DNA of 64,000 nt from DASSNR01 sp036278935 (GCA_036278935.1 DASUKA010000005.1:74660-138659), one strand, 5' to 3'. Shown: positions 8,191 to 16,641, counted from the stretch's first letter. Program-made: numbers and translations. Notes: a model not told the origin generated them from the sequence alone.

Positions 8191-10626
8191 ATGCACACTC
8201 ATCGCTGGATGCTCGCCGGCAGCATCGCCGTGCTCCCGCTTCTCGCGGCCACCACCTCCATCGCCGGCCCCAATCGCTACACCCGCAACGATCGCGTCGA
8301 TCGGCACATGCTTCCCGCCGTCTCCACCGGACCGCTCCATCCCAACTGGAGCCCCGACGGCCAGTGGATCGCGTTCTCGATGCGCGGCGATATCTGGAAG
8401 ATCCCGGCGAACGGTGGGACCGCCGTCGCCCTCACCGCCGGCCCCCGCTATCACTTCGAGCCCGCGTGGAGTCCCGATGGCACCAAGCTCGCCCTCTCCA
8501 TGGATGTGAGCGGCAACCTCGACATCGGGGTCGTGAGCGCCCAGGGTGGAACGGTCACCCGCATCACCACGGACTCCGCCGTGGATGTCGAGCCGGCATG
8601 GAGCCACGACGGCCGGAGCCTCTACTTCGTCAGCAATCGCGGCGGACGCGGGTTCCGCATCTACCGGCATGACCTTACCACCGGCGCCAATGAGCAGGTC
8701 GTGAACGGCATCGAGCCCGCCGTCTCCCCCGATGGCACGCAGCTCGCCTACGTGGCGCGCGTGCGCGGACGGCTCGGCTCGGGCGGTCTCTGGGTCAAGC
8801 CGCTCCCGGACGGTGAGCCGCGGCTGGTGCAGTACGAAGAGACGGAGTATCGCATGAAGCCGGCGTGGACGCCCGATGGCAACGCACTGCTCTACGTGTC
8901 GGAAGCGACGGACTTGAACCATGTGATGCTGGTGCCCGCAGCCGGCGGAAACCCGGAACAGCTCACGGTCAGCGCGAGCGATGAATATTCCCCGTCGCCC
9001 AGCCCGGATGGCCGGCGCTTCGCGTTCGTCTCCAATCGCGCGGGAGCAACCACGCTCTACACGGTCGCCATGGGCGGCGGTCCGTTCCCTTCGTGGCACG
9101 CGGTGCCCATGCGGGCCCGCACATCACGCACGCCGACCGGCCGCGTGCAGATACGCGTCCTGGGACCTGACGGCAAGGTGACGCCGGCGCGGATCTATCT
9201 CATGGCGAGTGACGGCCGGTCCTACGCGCCGGACGGCGGATTCCATCGCGTGATCTCCGCCACCGAGACGCACTACTTCGAGACCACGGGCAGCTTCGAG
9301 GCCGAGGTCCCCGCCGGGCGCACCTCCATTGAGGCGATGAAGGGGTTCGAGTACCGGCCGAAGTCCATCACGCTCTCCGTGCCGGCCGGCGGACGGCGGA
9401 GCGCGACCATCCAGCTCCAGCGTTTGGTCGATCTCCCGGCACAAGGCTGGTACTCGGGCGATACGCACATCCACGATCTGCACCAGGGACGGTTCGGGCT
9501 CACGCACCAGACCTTCTTCGACGAGCTCCGCGCCGAGGATCTTCACGTCACCAACGCGCTCATCCATATGGATGGCACGCGGCTCATGGGACGGTGGGGC
9601 GATCTCACCGGAAAGCCGAGCCCGCTCTCGACGCCGCAGTACATCCTGCAGTACGGCGAAGAGTTCCGTGGATCGCTCGGCCACATCTCGATCCTCGGCA
9701 TCAAGCGATTCATCCTGCCGTTCACCAGCGGTGTGCGCAACACGGCGTACGCGCAGCCCGAGCTCGACTCGAGATACATCGACGAGGCACACGCGCAGGG
9801 CGGGATCGCGGGCTTCCCGCATCCGTATATCACTCTCGTCACCACACCGGCGCAGGCCGCCAGCACGCTCATCCCGGTGGATGCCGCGCTTGGCAAGGGC
9901 GACTACTACGACATCGGATCCATCTGGTCCAACGAGATGGGCTCCACGTCGATGTACTATCGGCTGTTGAATTGCGGATTCCATCTCCCCGCGACAGCCG
10001 GCACCGATAACTTCTCCGACGTCTGGCGTGACCCGCCGCCCGGGTCGGACCGGACCTACGTGCATGTGCACGGTCCGCTCACGCTCGCGAACTGGTTCGC
10101 CGGCATCAAGGCGGAGCACACCTTCGGTACCACCGGGCCGCTGCTCTTCCTGAACGTGGCCGGTCACGAGCCCGGCGACCAGATCGCGCTGGGCGCGGGC
10201 GCATCGCCTACGCTGCACGTCCACGCGGACGCGAAGTCCATCGCGCCCATGGCGCGGCTGGACATCATTGTCAACGGCGCGGTTGCCGGGAGCGTCACCG
10301 CCTCCGACTCGGGGCACATCGTGTTCGACAAGAGCGTTGCCATCCCGCGGGGCGGGTGGATCGCGGCCCGCGTGGTGGGCCCCTCATCGCGCTACGTGGG
10401 TGACAGTTATGCCTTCGCGCAGACCAGCCCCGTGTACGTCGTCCGCAACGGACATACCTACACCTCGGCGGACGACGCCCGCTTTCTGGCACAGGCGGCG
10501 GAGGCGGTGTGGACGCGGGTGCAGCGCGCGCCCTGGCGCACGCCGGCTGAGCGCGACCGTTTCCATGCGGAGATCGAGCAGGCGCGGGCGGTCTATGAGC
10601 GCATTGCCGCGCAGGCGGGCCAGTAG
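8191..10626 (+). CDS. Secreted TolB-type beta-propeller fused to a CehA/McbA-like metallohydrolase
   Basis: An 811-residue exported protein. After a signal peptide (about 1-27) come several WD40-like TolB/PD40 repeats (about 45-325, motifs such as SPDGQWIAFS and SPDGTKLALS). A small beta domain follows, then a PHP-type metal-dependent domain starting with GDTHIH at about residue 424 and including a later conserved His (GFPHPY). CehA/McbA enzymes hydrolyse carbamate or aryl esters, but the substrate here is unknown. ATG at 8191 lies only 5 nt after GGATAATATATCC, so the promoter may sit further upstream or the message may be almost leaderless. Confidence 0.85.
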   Translation: MHTHRWMLAGSIAVLPLLAATTSIAGPNRYTRNDRVDRHMLPAVSTGPLHPNWSPDGQWIAFSMRGDIWKIPANGGTAVALTAGPRYHFEPAWSPDGTKLALSMDVSGNLDIGVVSAQGGTVTRITTDSAVDVEPAWSHDGRSLYFVSNRGGRGFRIYRHDLTTGANEQVVNGIEPAVSPDGTQLAYVARVRGRLGSGGLWVKPLPDGEPRLVQYEETEYRMKPAWTPDGNALLYVSEATDLNHVMLVPAAGGNPEQLTVSASDEYSPSPSPDGRRFAFVSNRAGATTLYTVAMGGGPFPSWHAVPMRARTSRTPTGRVQIRVLGPDGKVTPARIYLMASDGRSYAPDGGFHRVISATETHYFETTGSFEAEVPAGRTSIEAMKGFEYRPKSITLSVPAGGRRSATIQLQRLVDLPAQGWYSGDTHIHDLHQGRFGLTHQTFFDELRAEDLHVTNALIHMDGTRLMGRWGDLTGKPSPLSTPQYILQYGEEFRGSLGHISILGIKRFILPFTSGVRNTAYAQPELDSRYIDEAHAQGGIAGFPHPYITLVTTPAQAASTLIPVDAALGKGDYYDIGSIWSNEMGSTSMYYRLLNCGFHLPATAGTDNFSDVWRDPPPGSDRTYVHVHGPLTLANWFAGIKAEHTFGTTGPLLFLNVAGHEPGDQIALGAGASPTLHVHADAKSIAPMARLDIIVNGAVAGSVTASDSGHIVFDKSVAIPRGGWIAARVVGPSSRYVGDSYAFAQTSPVYVVRNGHTYTSADDARFLAQAAEAVWTRVQRAPWRTPAERDRFHAEIEQARAVYERIAAQAGQ

Positions 10627-10638
10627 CGTTCTCGGACA

Positions 10639-10687
10639 GGTCAACGGGGGTCAGGTCTCGAACCGCAAGACCTGACCCCCGTTGACC
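10639..10687. repeat. Perfect 20-bp inverted repeat between convergent genes (REP/terminator-like)
   Basis: Arms GGTCAACGGGGGTCAGGTCT (10639-10658) and its exact complement (10668-10687) enclose a 9-nt loop CGAACCGCA. It begins 12 bp after the CehA-like gene, and the stop codon of minus-strand mfnB (10641-10643) lies inside the left arm. The GGGGTCAGGTCT core resembles REP-type palindromes mobilised by RAYT transposases. It can also act as a bidirectional terminator. Confidence 0.8.
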
Positions 10688-11384
10688 GATCGGATGCCTG
10701 AACGAGCGCGCGCACCCGCTGTTCCGAGACACGGCCGTCGCGTCCGCCGTCGCATGCGGCCCCCCGCACGCCGATGATGTCCGCGGCGAGGATATGGAGA
10801 GCGGGGATGTCGCACGCAGCGAGCTTGCCCGCGAGTGCCGCGGTGAGCGACGCCTTGTGCGCGGCCCGAACCCAGTGGGCGATGGTCGCCGGTGTCATGA
10901 GCGCGAACAGGGCGTCGCCATCCTTGCATGCCGTATCGAGCAACGCACCGCGCGCACCGGAGCCGGCCGCGGCGGGGATGATTGCGCCGGGCGGCGCGCT
11001 CGCCACACGGGCCGCATCCGCATACGCCACGGCCACCACGCTGGTGCCCGTGCCCGCCGCGCGCGCGCCGCGCACGGCGGCAGCCAGCAACTGCGTGATG
11101 AGGCCGATATCGACGATGCCGCGGAATCCCACCTTCACGTAGGCGAGCCCGAGCGCAGCGGCCTCGCGTGCCGCCCGTTCGACGGTCGCGACATCGGTTG
11201 CATCGCCCAGCGCGGCGCTGATGGGGCGCGCGTTTCCTACCGCCGCGCGGATGTCGCGCAGCACACCGGGTGATACGGCCCCCAGCGCGCCGTGCGCGGG
11301 TTCCTTGGCATCGATGATCTGCGCGCCGCCGGCGAGCGCCGCACGCGCTTCATCGACATTCCGCACGCTCACCAGCAGTCGCAC
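10641..11384 (-). CDS. mfnB: (5-formylfuran-3-yl)methyl phosphate synthase, MfnB-like (DUF556)
   Basis: This 247-residue TIM-barrel protein matches the MfnB/DUF556 family, which condenses two glyceraldehyde-3-phosphates into the furan precursor of methanofuran. Characteristic segments are LLVSVRNVDEA at the start, IIDAKEPAHGALGAV (catalytic Lys region, about residue 30) and LAYVKVGFRG (about 105). GTG at 11384 is preferred over the upstream open frame because GGGAG lies 6 nt before it and the family begins here. The C terminus reads into the palindrome at 10639-10687. It is divergent from the SDR gene; strand differs from the rest of the cofactor set. Confidence 0.88.
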   Translation of the reverse strand: MRLLVSVRNVDEARAALAGGAQIIDAKEPAHGALGAVSPGVLRDIRAAVGNARPISAALGDATDVATVERAAREAAALGLAYVKVGFRGIVDIGLITQLLAAAVRGARAAGTGTSVVAVAYADAARVASAPPGAIIPAAAGSGARGALLDTACKDGDALFALMTPATIAHWVRAAHKASLTAALAGKLAACDIPALHILAADIIGVRGAACDGGRDGRVSEQRVRALVQASDRSTGVRSCGSRPDPR

Positions 11385-11569
11385 GCGCTGCTCCCTGTTG
11401 TCGCCGTCGACCGGAGTGGTAATTTCCCAACGAGAGGGAAGGGGGGCAGTACGTGGGCGGCGGATCGCTGGCGTGAACCCACGCGGGTATGTCCCATGCT
11501 CACTGCTCCGCACCCGACTCGCAGCCCGGCATTCAGCGTTGATGTTCTTCCCAGTCTACGGCGAGGCAC

Positions 11570-12376
11570 GTGGTGCGCCAAGAAGAAGGTGAATTCGCGG
11601 AAGACCCGGCCGTTCAGGATACGAGACTGCTGGGCCGGGTCGTGCTCGTCACGGGTGCATCGAGCGGCATTGGTCGTGCGATCGCCGTGGCCGTCGCCCG
11701 GGCCGGTGCGGATGTGGCCATCACGTATCACACCAACGAGGACGGCGCGCGCACGGCGGCGGACGCGATTGGCGCGCTTGGCCGGCGCGCGGACATCCTG
11801 CACCTCGACCTGTCCCACGCCGGTTCCCTCGATGCGATGGCGGAGAACGTCCTGACCTCCTTCGGTCGGGTGGACGTCTGGATCAACAACGCGGGAGCCG
11901 ACATCCTGACCGGGCCCGCGGCCGAGCGTTCGACCATCGAGAAGCTCGACATGCTGCTTGCCGTTGATCTTCGCGGGACGATGCTCGCCTCCTGGAAGGC
12001 GGCCGACATCATGCAGGCGCAACCGGAGGGGGGCGTCATCCTGAACATGAGTTGGGATCATGTGACTGTCGGGCTGGAGGGGAAGAATCCACAGATGTTC
12101 TCCGCGGTCAAGGGAGGGGTCATGAGCTTCAGCAAGTCGCTCGCCCGCTCCGTGGCCCCAAAGGTGCGCGTGAATATTCTGGCCCCGGGGTGGATCGAGA
12201 CCGCGTTCGGGGCCGACGTGGACCGGCGCTACCACAGCGAGGTGGAGCAGGCCACCCCTCTCGGCCGTTGGGGCACCCCGGAGGATGTCGCGCGCGTGGC
12301 CGTGTTCCTGGCCTCGCCCGATGCAGCATTCATGACGGGGCAGGTGGTGATGATCAACGGGGGAGTGGTGATGTGA
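11570..12376 (+). CDS. SDR family oxidoreductase with Phe at the catalytic Tyr position
   Basis: A 268-residue classical-type short-chain dehydrogenase. It has the NAD(P) motif VTGASSGIG (about residue 27), NNAG (about 107) and the structural PGW/T region. The active-site stretch reads MFSAVKGG where YxASK is normal, so the catalytic Tyr is Phe while the Lys remains. Lying between mfnB and a pterin carbinolamine dehydratase, it may act on a pterin, as dihydropteridine reductases and PTR1/FolM belong to this superfamily. That role is inference. The start is GTG at 11570 or 11573, without a strong ribosome-binding site. Confidence 0.85.
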   Translation: MVRQEEGEFAEDPAVQDTRLLGRVVLVTGASSGIGRAIAVAVARAGADVAITYHTNEDGARTAADAIGALGRRADILHLDLSHAGSLDAMAENVLTSFGRVDVWINNAGADILTGPAAERSTIEKLDMLLAVDLRGTMLASWKAADIMQAQPEGGVILNMSWDHVTVGLEGKNPQMFSAVKGGVMSFSKSLARSVAPKVRVNILAPGWIETAFGADVDRRYHSEVEQATPLGRWGTPEDVARVAVFLASPDAAFMTGQVVMINGGVVM

Positions 12377-12398
12377 AGCAGTGAGTCAGCAGCCGCTG

Positions 12399-12467
12399 CG
12401 CGCCTCCGGAATGACACTCGGCTCCGCCGTTCCCGACCTACTGATCTACTGACCCACTGATCGACCT
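12399..12467. repeat. Dispersed repeat copy A with 8-bp tandem units
   Basis: Intergenic copy of an element also seen at 53350-53492 and 54247-54346. A CCTCCGG-containing left part is followed by degenerate 8-bp units of the CTGACCCA type (CTACTGAT, CTACTGAC, CCACTGAT). It lies between the SDR and PCD genes. Confidence 0.6.
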
Positions 12468-12491
12468 TTTCTTGCCACGGAGACCGATACC

Positions 12492-12857
12492 ATGCCAGCA
12501 ACCAAGGCGCCAACGTACGACGATGCACAGATCGCGGCGAAGCTCGCCAACCTTCCCGGATGGTACTACGAGGACGGCTGGATCCGACGGCAATACAAGA
12601 CGGATGGCTGGCCGACCACACTCATGCTCGTGAACGCGATCGGCTATCTGGCCGAACAGGCGAACCATCATCCGGATCTCACGGTGAGCTGGGCGAAGGT
12701 GTGGGTGAAGCTCCAGAACCACGCGGCCGGCGGCATTACCGACAAGGACTTCGAGCTCGCCCGCCGTATCGAGGAGACCGTGCTCTGGCGACCGGCCGCG
12801 GATGCCGCGCTGGAGGGGAATCCGAAGAAGTTCGTACGCGGCGGCGACGCGCAGTAA
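12492..12857 (+). CDS. Pterin-4a-carbinolamine dehydratase
   Basis: A 121-residue PCD/DCoH family protein. The active-site signature is intact: EQANHHPDL (about residues 55-63), the aromatic W and H of VWVKLQNHAAGG, and the trailing Asp of TDKDF. PCDs dehydrate 4a-hydroxytetrahydropterins; some bacterial members instead support pterin-cofactor assembly. Position between an SDR and a dihydropteroate-synthase-like gene, 19 bp before the latter, suggests a step in pterin-cofactor synthesis or recycling rather than phenylalanine hydroxylation. No hydroxylase gene is nearby. Confidence 0.92.
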   Translation: MPATKAPTYDDAQIAAKLANLPGWYYEDGWIRRQYKTDGWPTTLMLVNAIGYLAEQANHHPDLTVSWAKVWVKLQNHAAGGITDKDFELARRIEETVLWRPAADAALEGNPKKFVRGGDAQ

Positions 12858-12876
12858 CTCAGCAGCCGAGAGCGAT

Positions 12877-14358
12877 ATGGGAATGGCGAGCCCGCCAACG
12901 CCTGCGCGCGTCCTCTTCGTCACAGGCAAGCTGGCCGCGCCAGCGCTGCAGCGCACCCTGACCGATATGGCGCCGCCGTTTGCCTACGATGTGGCCGTGC
13001 TCCACATCACCGTGGCGGCGCTCATGACGACGACCTGGATCGCGCGCTTTCTCGACGTGCCGGCGGGCACCGATCTGGTGCTCATCCCCGGACTCTGTGA
13101 GGGCGACACGGCCGTGATCGCGGACCGGGCGGGTGTGCGGGTGGAGAAGGGCCCCAAGGATCTGCGCGAGATTCCCGAGTATTTCGGCCGCCAGGCGACG
13201 GCGCGCGCGTATGGCGCGTGGGATATCGAGATCATCGCGGAGATCAATAACGCGCCGCGGCTCACGCGCGAGGAGATCAGCCGCGAAGCGGAACGCTATC
13301 GCGCGTCGGGTGCCGACATCATCGACATCGGATGCACGCCGGGATTGGCGTTCCCGCATCTGGGCGCCGTGGTGCGTGAGTTGGTGGATGCGGGGCTGCG
13401 GGTGAGCATCGACACCTTCGAGCCCGGGGAGATCCGCACGGCGGTGGCCGCCGGCGCCGAGCTGGTGCTGAGCGTGAATGCCAGCAACCTGGAGGCGGCG
13501 CGCGATCTGGCGGCCACAGGGGCACGCGTGGTGGTCATACCCGATTTCGATGCGGGGATCGAGACGCTCGAGGCCAGCCTCGCCGCGCTCGAGACGTGGG
13601 GCGTGCGCTACCTCATCGACCCGGTCATCGAGCCGATCGGCTTCGGCTTCACCGCATCGATCGAGCGATATGCGGAGGTGCGCCGGCGCTACCCGGACGC
13701 CGAGCTGATGATGGGCATTGGGAACATCACCGAGCTCACGGAGGCGGATACCACAGGTGTGAACGCGGTGCTCATCGCGATCTGCCAGGAGCTCGGCGTC
13801 CGCACCGTGCTCACCACGGAAGTGATCGCCTGGGCCAGCGGCGCGGTGCGCGAGGTGGATGTGGCCCGGCGCCTCATGCATTACGCCGTCACCAACCGGG
13901 TGGTCCCCAAGCACGTGGATGGCCGCCTCGTCACCACGCGCGATGCGAAGGTCCTGGAGTACAGCGAGGCCGAGTTGCGGGCGCTGTACGCCGCCATCAC
14001 GGATCCCAACTTTCGCATCTTCACCGATCGACACGCGATCACGGTCTTGAACCGCGATCTGTTCGTGCGCGGCACGGATATCCAGCATCTCTTCTCGCAG
14101 CTCGGTGTCACCGAGGCCACGCACGCCTTCTACCTTGGCAAGGAGCTCATGAAGGCGAAGCTCGCGATCACGCTCGGCAAGACGTACCGGCAGGAGGGCG
14201 CGCTCGAATGGGGATATCTGACGCCGCCCGACGAGCCGCGCTCGGAGCACGTGAAGCTGACGCAGCGGTCGAAGCGGGCTGCTGCGCGCACCGGTACGGA
14301 CGAGGTCGTCACCGATGGCGAGCGGTACGTCGCACCCGACGACACGCCGGAGACGTGA
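12877..14358 (+). CDS. Dihydropteroate synthase-like protein of H4MPT clusters (DUF6513 type)
   Basis: A 493-residue protein. Its N-terminal segment (about 1-105) carries RVLFVTGKLAAPAL and the GPKDL loop. A pterin-binding TIM barrel follows (about 110-370), with DIIDIGCTPGLAFP and the VSIDTFEPGEI strand. The C-terminal domain is about 380-493. This architecture is the archaeal DHPS-like family (for example MJ0107) that co-occurs with H4MPT genes in methanogens and methylotrophs. It is likely involved in joining the pterin to the arylamine moiety. ATG at 12877 gives the family N terminus; the open frame upstream overlaps the PCD gene. Confidence 0.87.
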   Translation: MGMASPPTPARVLFVTGKLAAPALQRTLTDMAPPFAYDVAVLHITVAALMTTTWIARFLDVPAGTDLVLIPGLCEGDTAVIADRAGVRVEKGPKDLREIPEYFGRQATARAYGAWDIEIIAEINNAPRLTREEISREAERYRASGADIIDIGCTPGLAFPHLGAVVRELVDAGLRVSIDTFEPGEIRTAVAAGAELVLSVNASNLEAARDLAATGARVVVIPDFDAGIETLEASLAALETWGVRYLIDPVIEPIGFGFTASIERYAEVRRRYPDAELMMGIGNITELTEADTTGVNAVLIAICQELGVRTVLTTEVIAWASGAVREVDVARRLMHYAVTNRVVPKHVDGRLVTTRDAKVLEYSEAELRALYAAITDPNFRIFTDRHAITVLNRDLFVRGTDIQHLFSQLGVTEATHAFYLGKELMKAKLAITLGKTYRQEGALEWGYLTPPDEPRSEHVKLTQRSKRAAARTGTDEVVTDGERYVAPDDTPET

Positions 14359-14421
14359 GCGGCATGGCACGGCGCACGCGGCGCCAGCGTCCGGTATTCC
14401 TTCAGCTCGTGGAGTGGGGAG

Positions 14422-14985
14422 ATGCCGCTGATCATTGAATCGATCATCACCACGATGGACGAGGACGGCGCCATCAACTTCGCGCCCATGGGCGTGGAGT
14501 GGGGGGACGAGGAGATTGTCGTCAAGCCCTTTCTGGAGACGACCACCTTTCGCAACCTGCACGCGACGGGGGTGGGCGTGGTCAATCTCACCGATGACGT
14601 TCTCCTCTTCGCGCGCGCGGCGATATCGAGCCCGCAGTATCCCGCCATCCCCGCCGCCGTGGTCCGCGGGGTGGTGCTGGAAGCAGCCTGCTCGTGGCGG
14701 GAGCTGGAGGTACGCGCGATTGACGACACTCCGCCGCGCTCCCGCATTGTGACGGCGGTCGTCCACCGCGGGGTGCGGCGCGAGTTTCTGGGCTTCAATC
14801 GTGCGCGCAGCGCGGTGCTCGAGGCCGCGATCCTCGCCACCCGCACACATATCCTTCCGCCCGGGCAGATTCGCGATGAGCTGGAACGCTTGCGCGTGCT
14901 CGTGGACAAGACCGGCGGCCCGCGCGAGCATGAGGCGTTTGCGCTCCTGATCAAGTACGTCCACACCGCTCCCGCCGCGCGATGA
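14422..14985 (+). CDS. DUF447 family protein
   Basis: A 187-residue protein starting MPLIIESIITTMDEDG with NFAPMGVEW next, which is the conserved start of DUF447. The family is a predicted FMN-binding split barrel encoded almost only beside H4MPT biosynthesis genes in archaea and methylotrophic bacteria. Its reaction is not established. ATG at 14422 is preceded by GGAG/GGGG tracts. The stop overlaps the start of the next gene (ATGA at 14982), indicating translational coupling to beta-RFAP synthase. Confidence 0.88.
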   Translation: MPLIIESIITTMDEDGAINFAPMGVEWGDEEIVVKPFLETTTFRNLHATGVGVVNLTDDVLLFARAAISSPQYPAIPAAVVRGVVLEAACSWRELEVRAIDDTPPRSRIVTAVVHRGVRREFLGFNRARSAVLEAAILATRTHILPPGQIRDELERLRVLVDKTGGPREHEAFALLIKYVHTAPAAR

Positions 14986-15977
14986 CCGCACCGCCCGATC
15001 CCCCCGGTCCCCGGTCCGTGTGGGTGGAAGCTCCGGCGCGACTGCACTTCGGCATGCTCGACCTGCGCGGCGCCTTGGGCCGCCGGTTTGGCGGCATGGG
15101 TGCAGCCATTCCCACCCCGTCGCTCGTGCTCGAGGCATCACGCGCGCCGGGGTTCAGCGCCCGTGGTCCCGAGGGCGAGCGTGCGCTGGCATTCGCACAC
15201 CGATACGCGGCAGCATACGCGCTGCATGGCGGCGCGCGGCTCGTGGTGCATCGCGCCATTCCGGTGCATGCCGGCCTTGGCTCCGGTACGCAGCTCGCAC
15301 TTGCCGTGGCGCGCGCGCTGGCGGAGCTCTACGGGCTCCCGCCTGATGCGCGCGCGCTGGCCCGAGGGGTGGATCGCGCACACCGCTCCGGCGTGGGCAC
15401 CTGGATCTTCGCACACGGCGGCTTTGTGGTGGAGGGCGGGCGTCGCACCGACGACGAGATGGTGGCGCCGCTGCTCGCGCGATACCCGATGCCGGCGGAC
15501 TGGCGTGTGGTGGTTGCCGTTCCGCCGGGTACGCCAGGGATGAGCGGGGAGGCGGAGGCCGCGGCGTTCGCTCGCTTGCCACCGCCGCCGGAGCGCGAGG
15601 TGGAGCACGTGGCGCATCTGGTGCTCATGGCGTTGCTGCCCGCCGTGGTCGAGGGCGACCTCGAGACGTTCGGCCTGGCATTGACCGACGTGCAGTGTGT
15701 GACGGGTCGGTGGTTTGCCCCCGCGCAGGGGGGAGCATTCGCCTCGGGGGCAAGCGCGGAGTTGGTACACGCCATGCGCGATTGGGGAGCCGCGGGCGTT
15801 GGACAGAGCTCATGGGGGCCCGCGGTGTACGGGATTGTCGCGGGTGACCGCTCCGCCGCGGATCTGGCCGCGCGCGTGCGCACATGGCTCGGCGGCGTGG
15901 GTGCCGTTCATGCGGGGCCCTTCGCGAACGAGGGCGCGCGGGTGACCTGCCGGCACGCGGAGGCCGCGGCTCGATAG
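14982..15977 (+). CDS. mptG: Beta-ribofuranosylaminobenzene 5'-phosphate synthase
   Basis: A 331-residue GHMP-kinase-fold protein. VEAPARLHFGMLDLRG at the N terminus and IPVHAGLGSGTQLALAVARAL (glycine-rich loop, about residues 88-108) mark beta-RFAP synthase. This enzyme condenses p-hydroxybenzoate or p-aminobenzoate with PRPP and releases CO2, the first committed step of (dephospho)tetrahydromethanopterin synthesis. It overlaps DUF447 by 4 bp and is the last gene of the cofactor set in the window. This is the strongest single marker that the organism makes an H4MPT-type carrier. Confidence 0.93.
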   Translation: MTAPPDPPGPRSVWVEAPARLHFGMLDLRGALGRRFGGMGAAIPTPSLVLEASRAPGFSARGPEGERALAFAHRYAAAYALHGGARLVVHRAIPVHAGLGSGTQLALAVARALAELYGLPPDARALARGVDRAHRSGVGTWIFAHGGFVVEGGRRTDDEMVAPLLARYPMPADWRVVVAVPPGTPGMSGEAEAAAFARLPPPPEREVEHVAHLVLMALLPAVVEGDLETFGLALTDVQCVTGRWFAPAQGGAFASGASAELVHAMRDWGAAGVGQSSWGPAVYGIVAGDRSAADLAARVRTWLGGVGAVHAGPFANEGARVTCRHAEAAAR

Positions 15978-16065
15978 CGACGGGCGGATCGCGCCAGCGG
16001 ACAGCGTGTTTCAGGGTGCGCCGATTATCGGGCGCATACGCATGCGGCGCATGCCACCTGCATCG

Positions 16066-16641
16066 TCACGGCCGCCCGCCGGCCGGGCCGCCCGTCGCGC
16101 TGTACATCACGCGTTCGGCGGAATCCGCGCGGGCCTCGCAATTGGCCTCGGATTCGCTGTAGAGAATGCAGAACACGCCATCCGTCTTCCATTGCCGGCG
16201 CCACATCTCCATCACGATCATGTCGCTGCCGGAGAAGAGCACGTACGGCTGGCCGTTGACCGTGGCGATGTGCGTGTGCACCGTGCCAAGCCAGGTAGGC
16301 GGGCCGCATGTTTGCAGCGACTCCCGGGCACTGATGGTCATGGAGTCCGCATGCGCGGCGACCAGCCGGCGTACGCGCGTGATGTATGTCACGCCGTGCA
16401 CCACCGTGCCGCCAATGCACGCCACCCGCTCCTGCTTGGCGGCCATGCTCGCCGCCCAGAGATCGCGCAACGCGCGCTGTGCGCGCGCACTGAAGTGAAA
16501 CGGGCCGCGGTTGAGCGTGAGCACCGTATTGTGCGGACTCGCGTTCTGCGCCGGCACGGATAGAACGGGTATCACGAGACACGCGAGAAGAATGAGCAGC
16601 GAACGCCAACGAAACAGTCGACCCTGATGTATTATGGACAC
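16066..16641 (-). CDS. Exported protein with JAMM/MPN-like metal motif
   Basis: A 191-residue protein with an N-terminal signal sequence (LLILLACLVIPVLSVPAQ, about 15-32). A Glu in KQERVACIGG is followed by HTH and, 12 residues later, SGSD (about residues 122-140). This resembles the E...HxHx(n)SxxD signature of JAMM/MPN metalloproteases, although the spacing is longer than the usual seven residues. If active it would be a periplasmic zinc peptidase. GTG at 16641 has GGAG 6 nt upstream. It is convergent with mptG and divergent from the DoxX gene. Confidence 0.7.
   Translation of the reverse strand: MSIIHQGRLFRWRSLLILLACLVIPVLSVPAQNASPHNTVLTLNRGPFHFSARAQRALRDLWAASMAAKQERVACIGGTVVHGVTYITRVRRLVAAHADSMTISARESLQTCGPPTWLGTVHTHIATVNGQPYVLFSGSDMIVMEMWRRQWKTDGVFCILYSESEANCEARADSAERVMYSATGGPAGGRP

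Noticed and set aside
12859..15141. 760-residue minus-strand frame
   Set aside because: It is antisense to the DHPS-like and DUF447 genes, which have clear family motifs.
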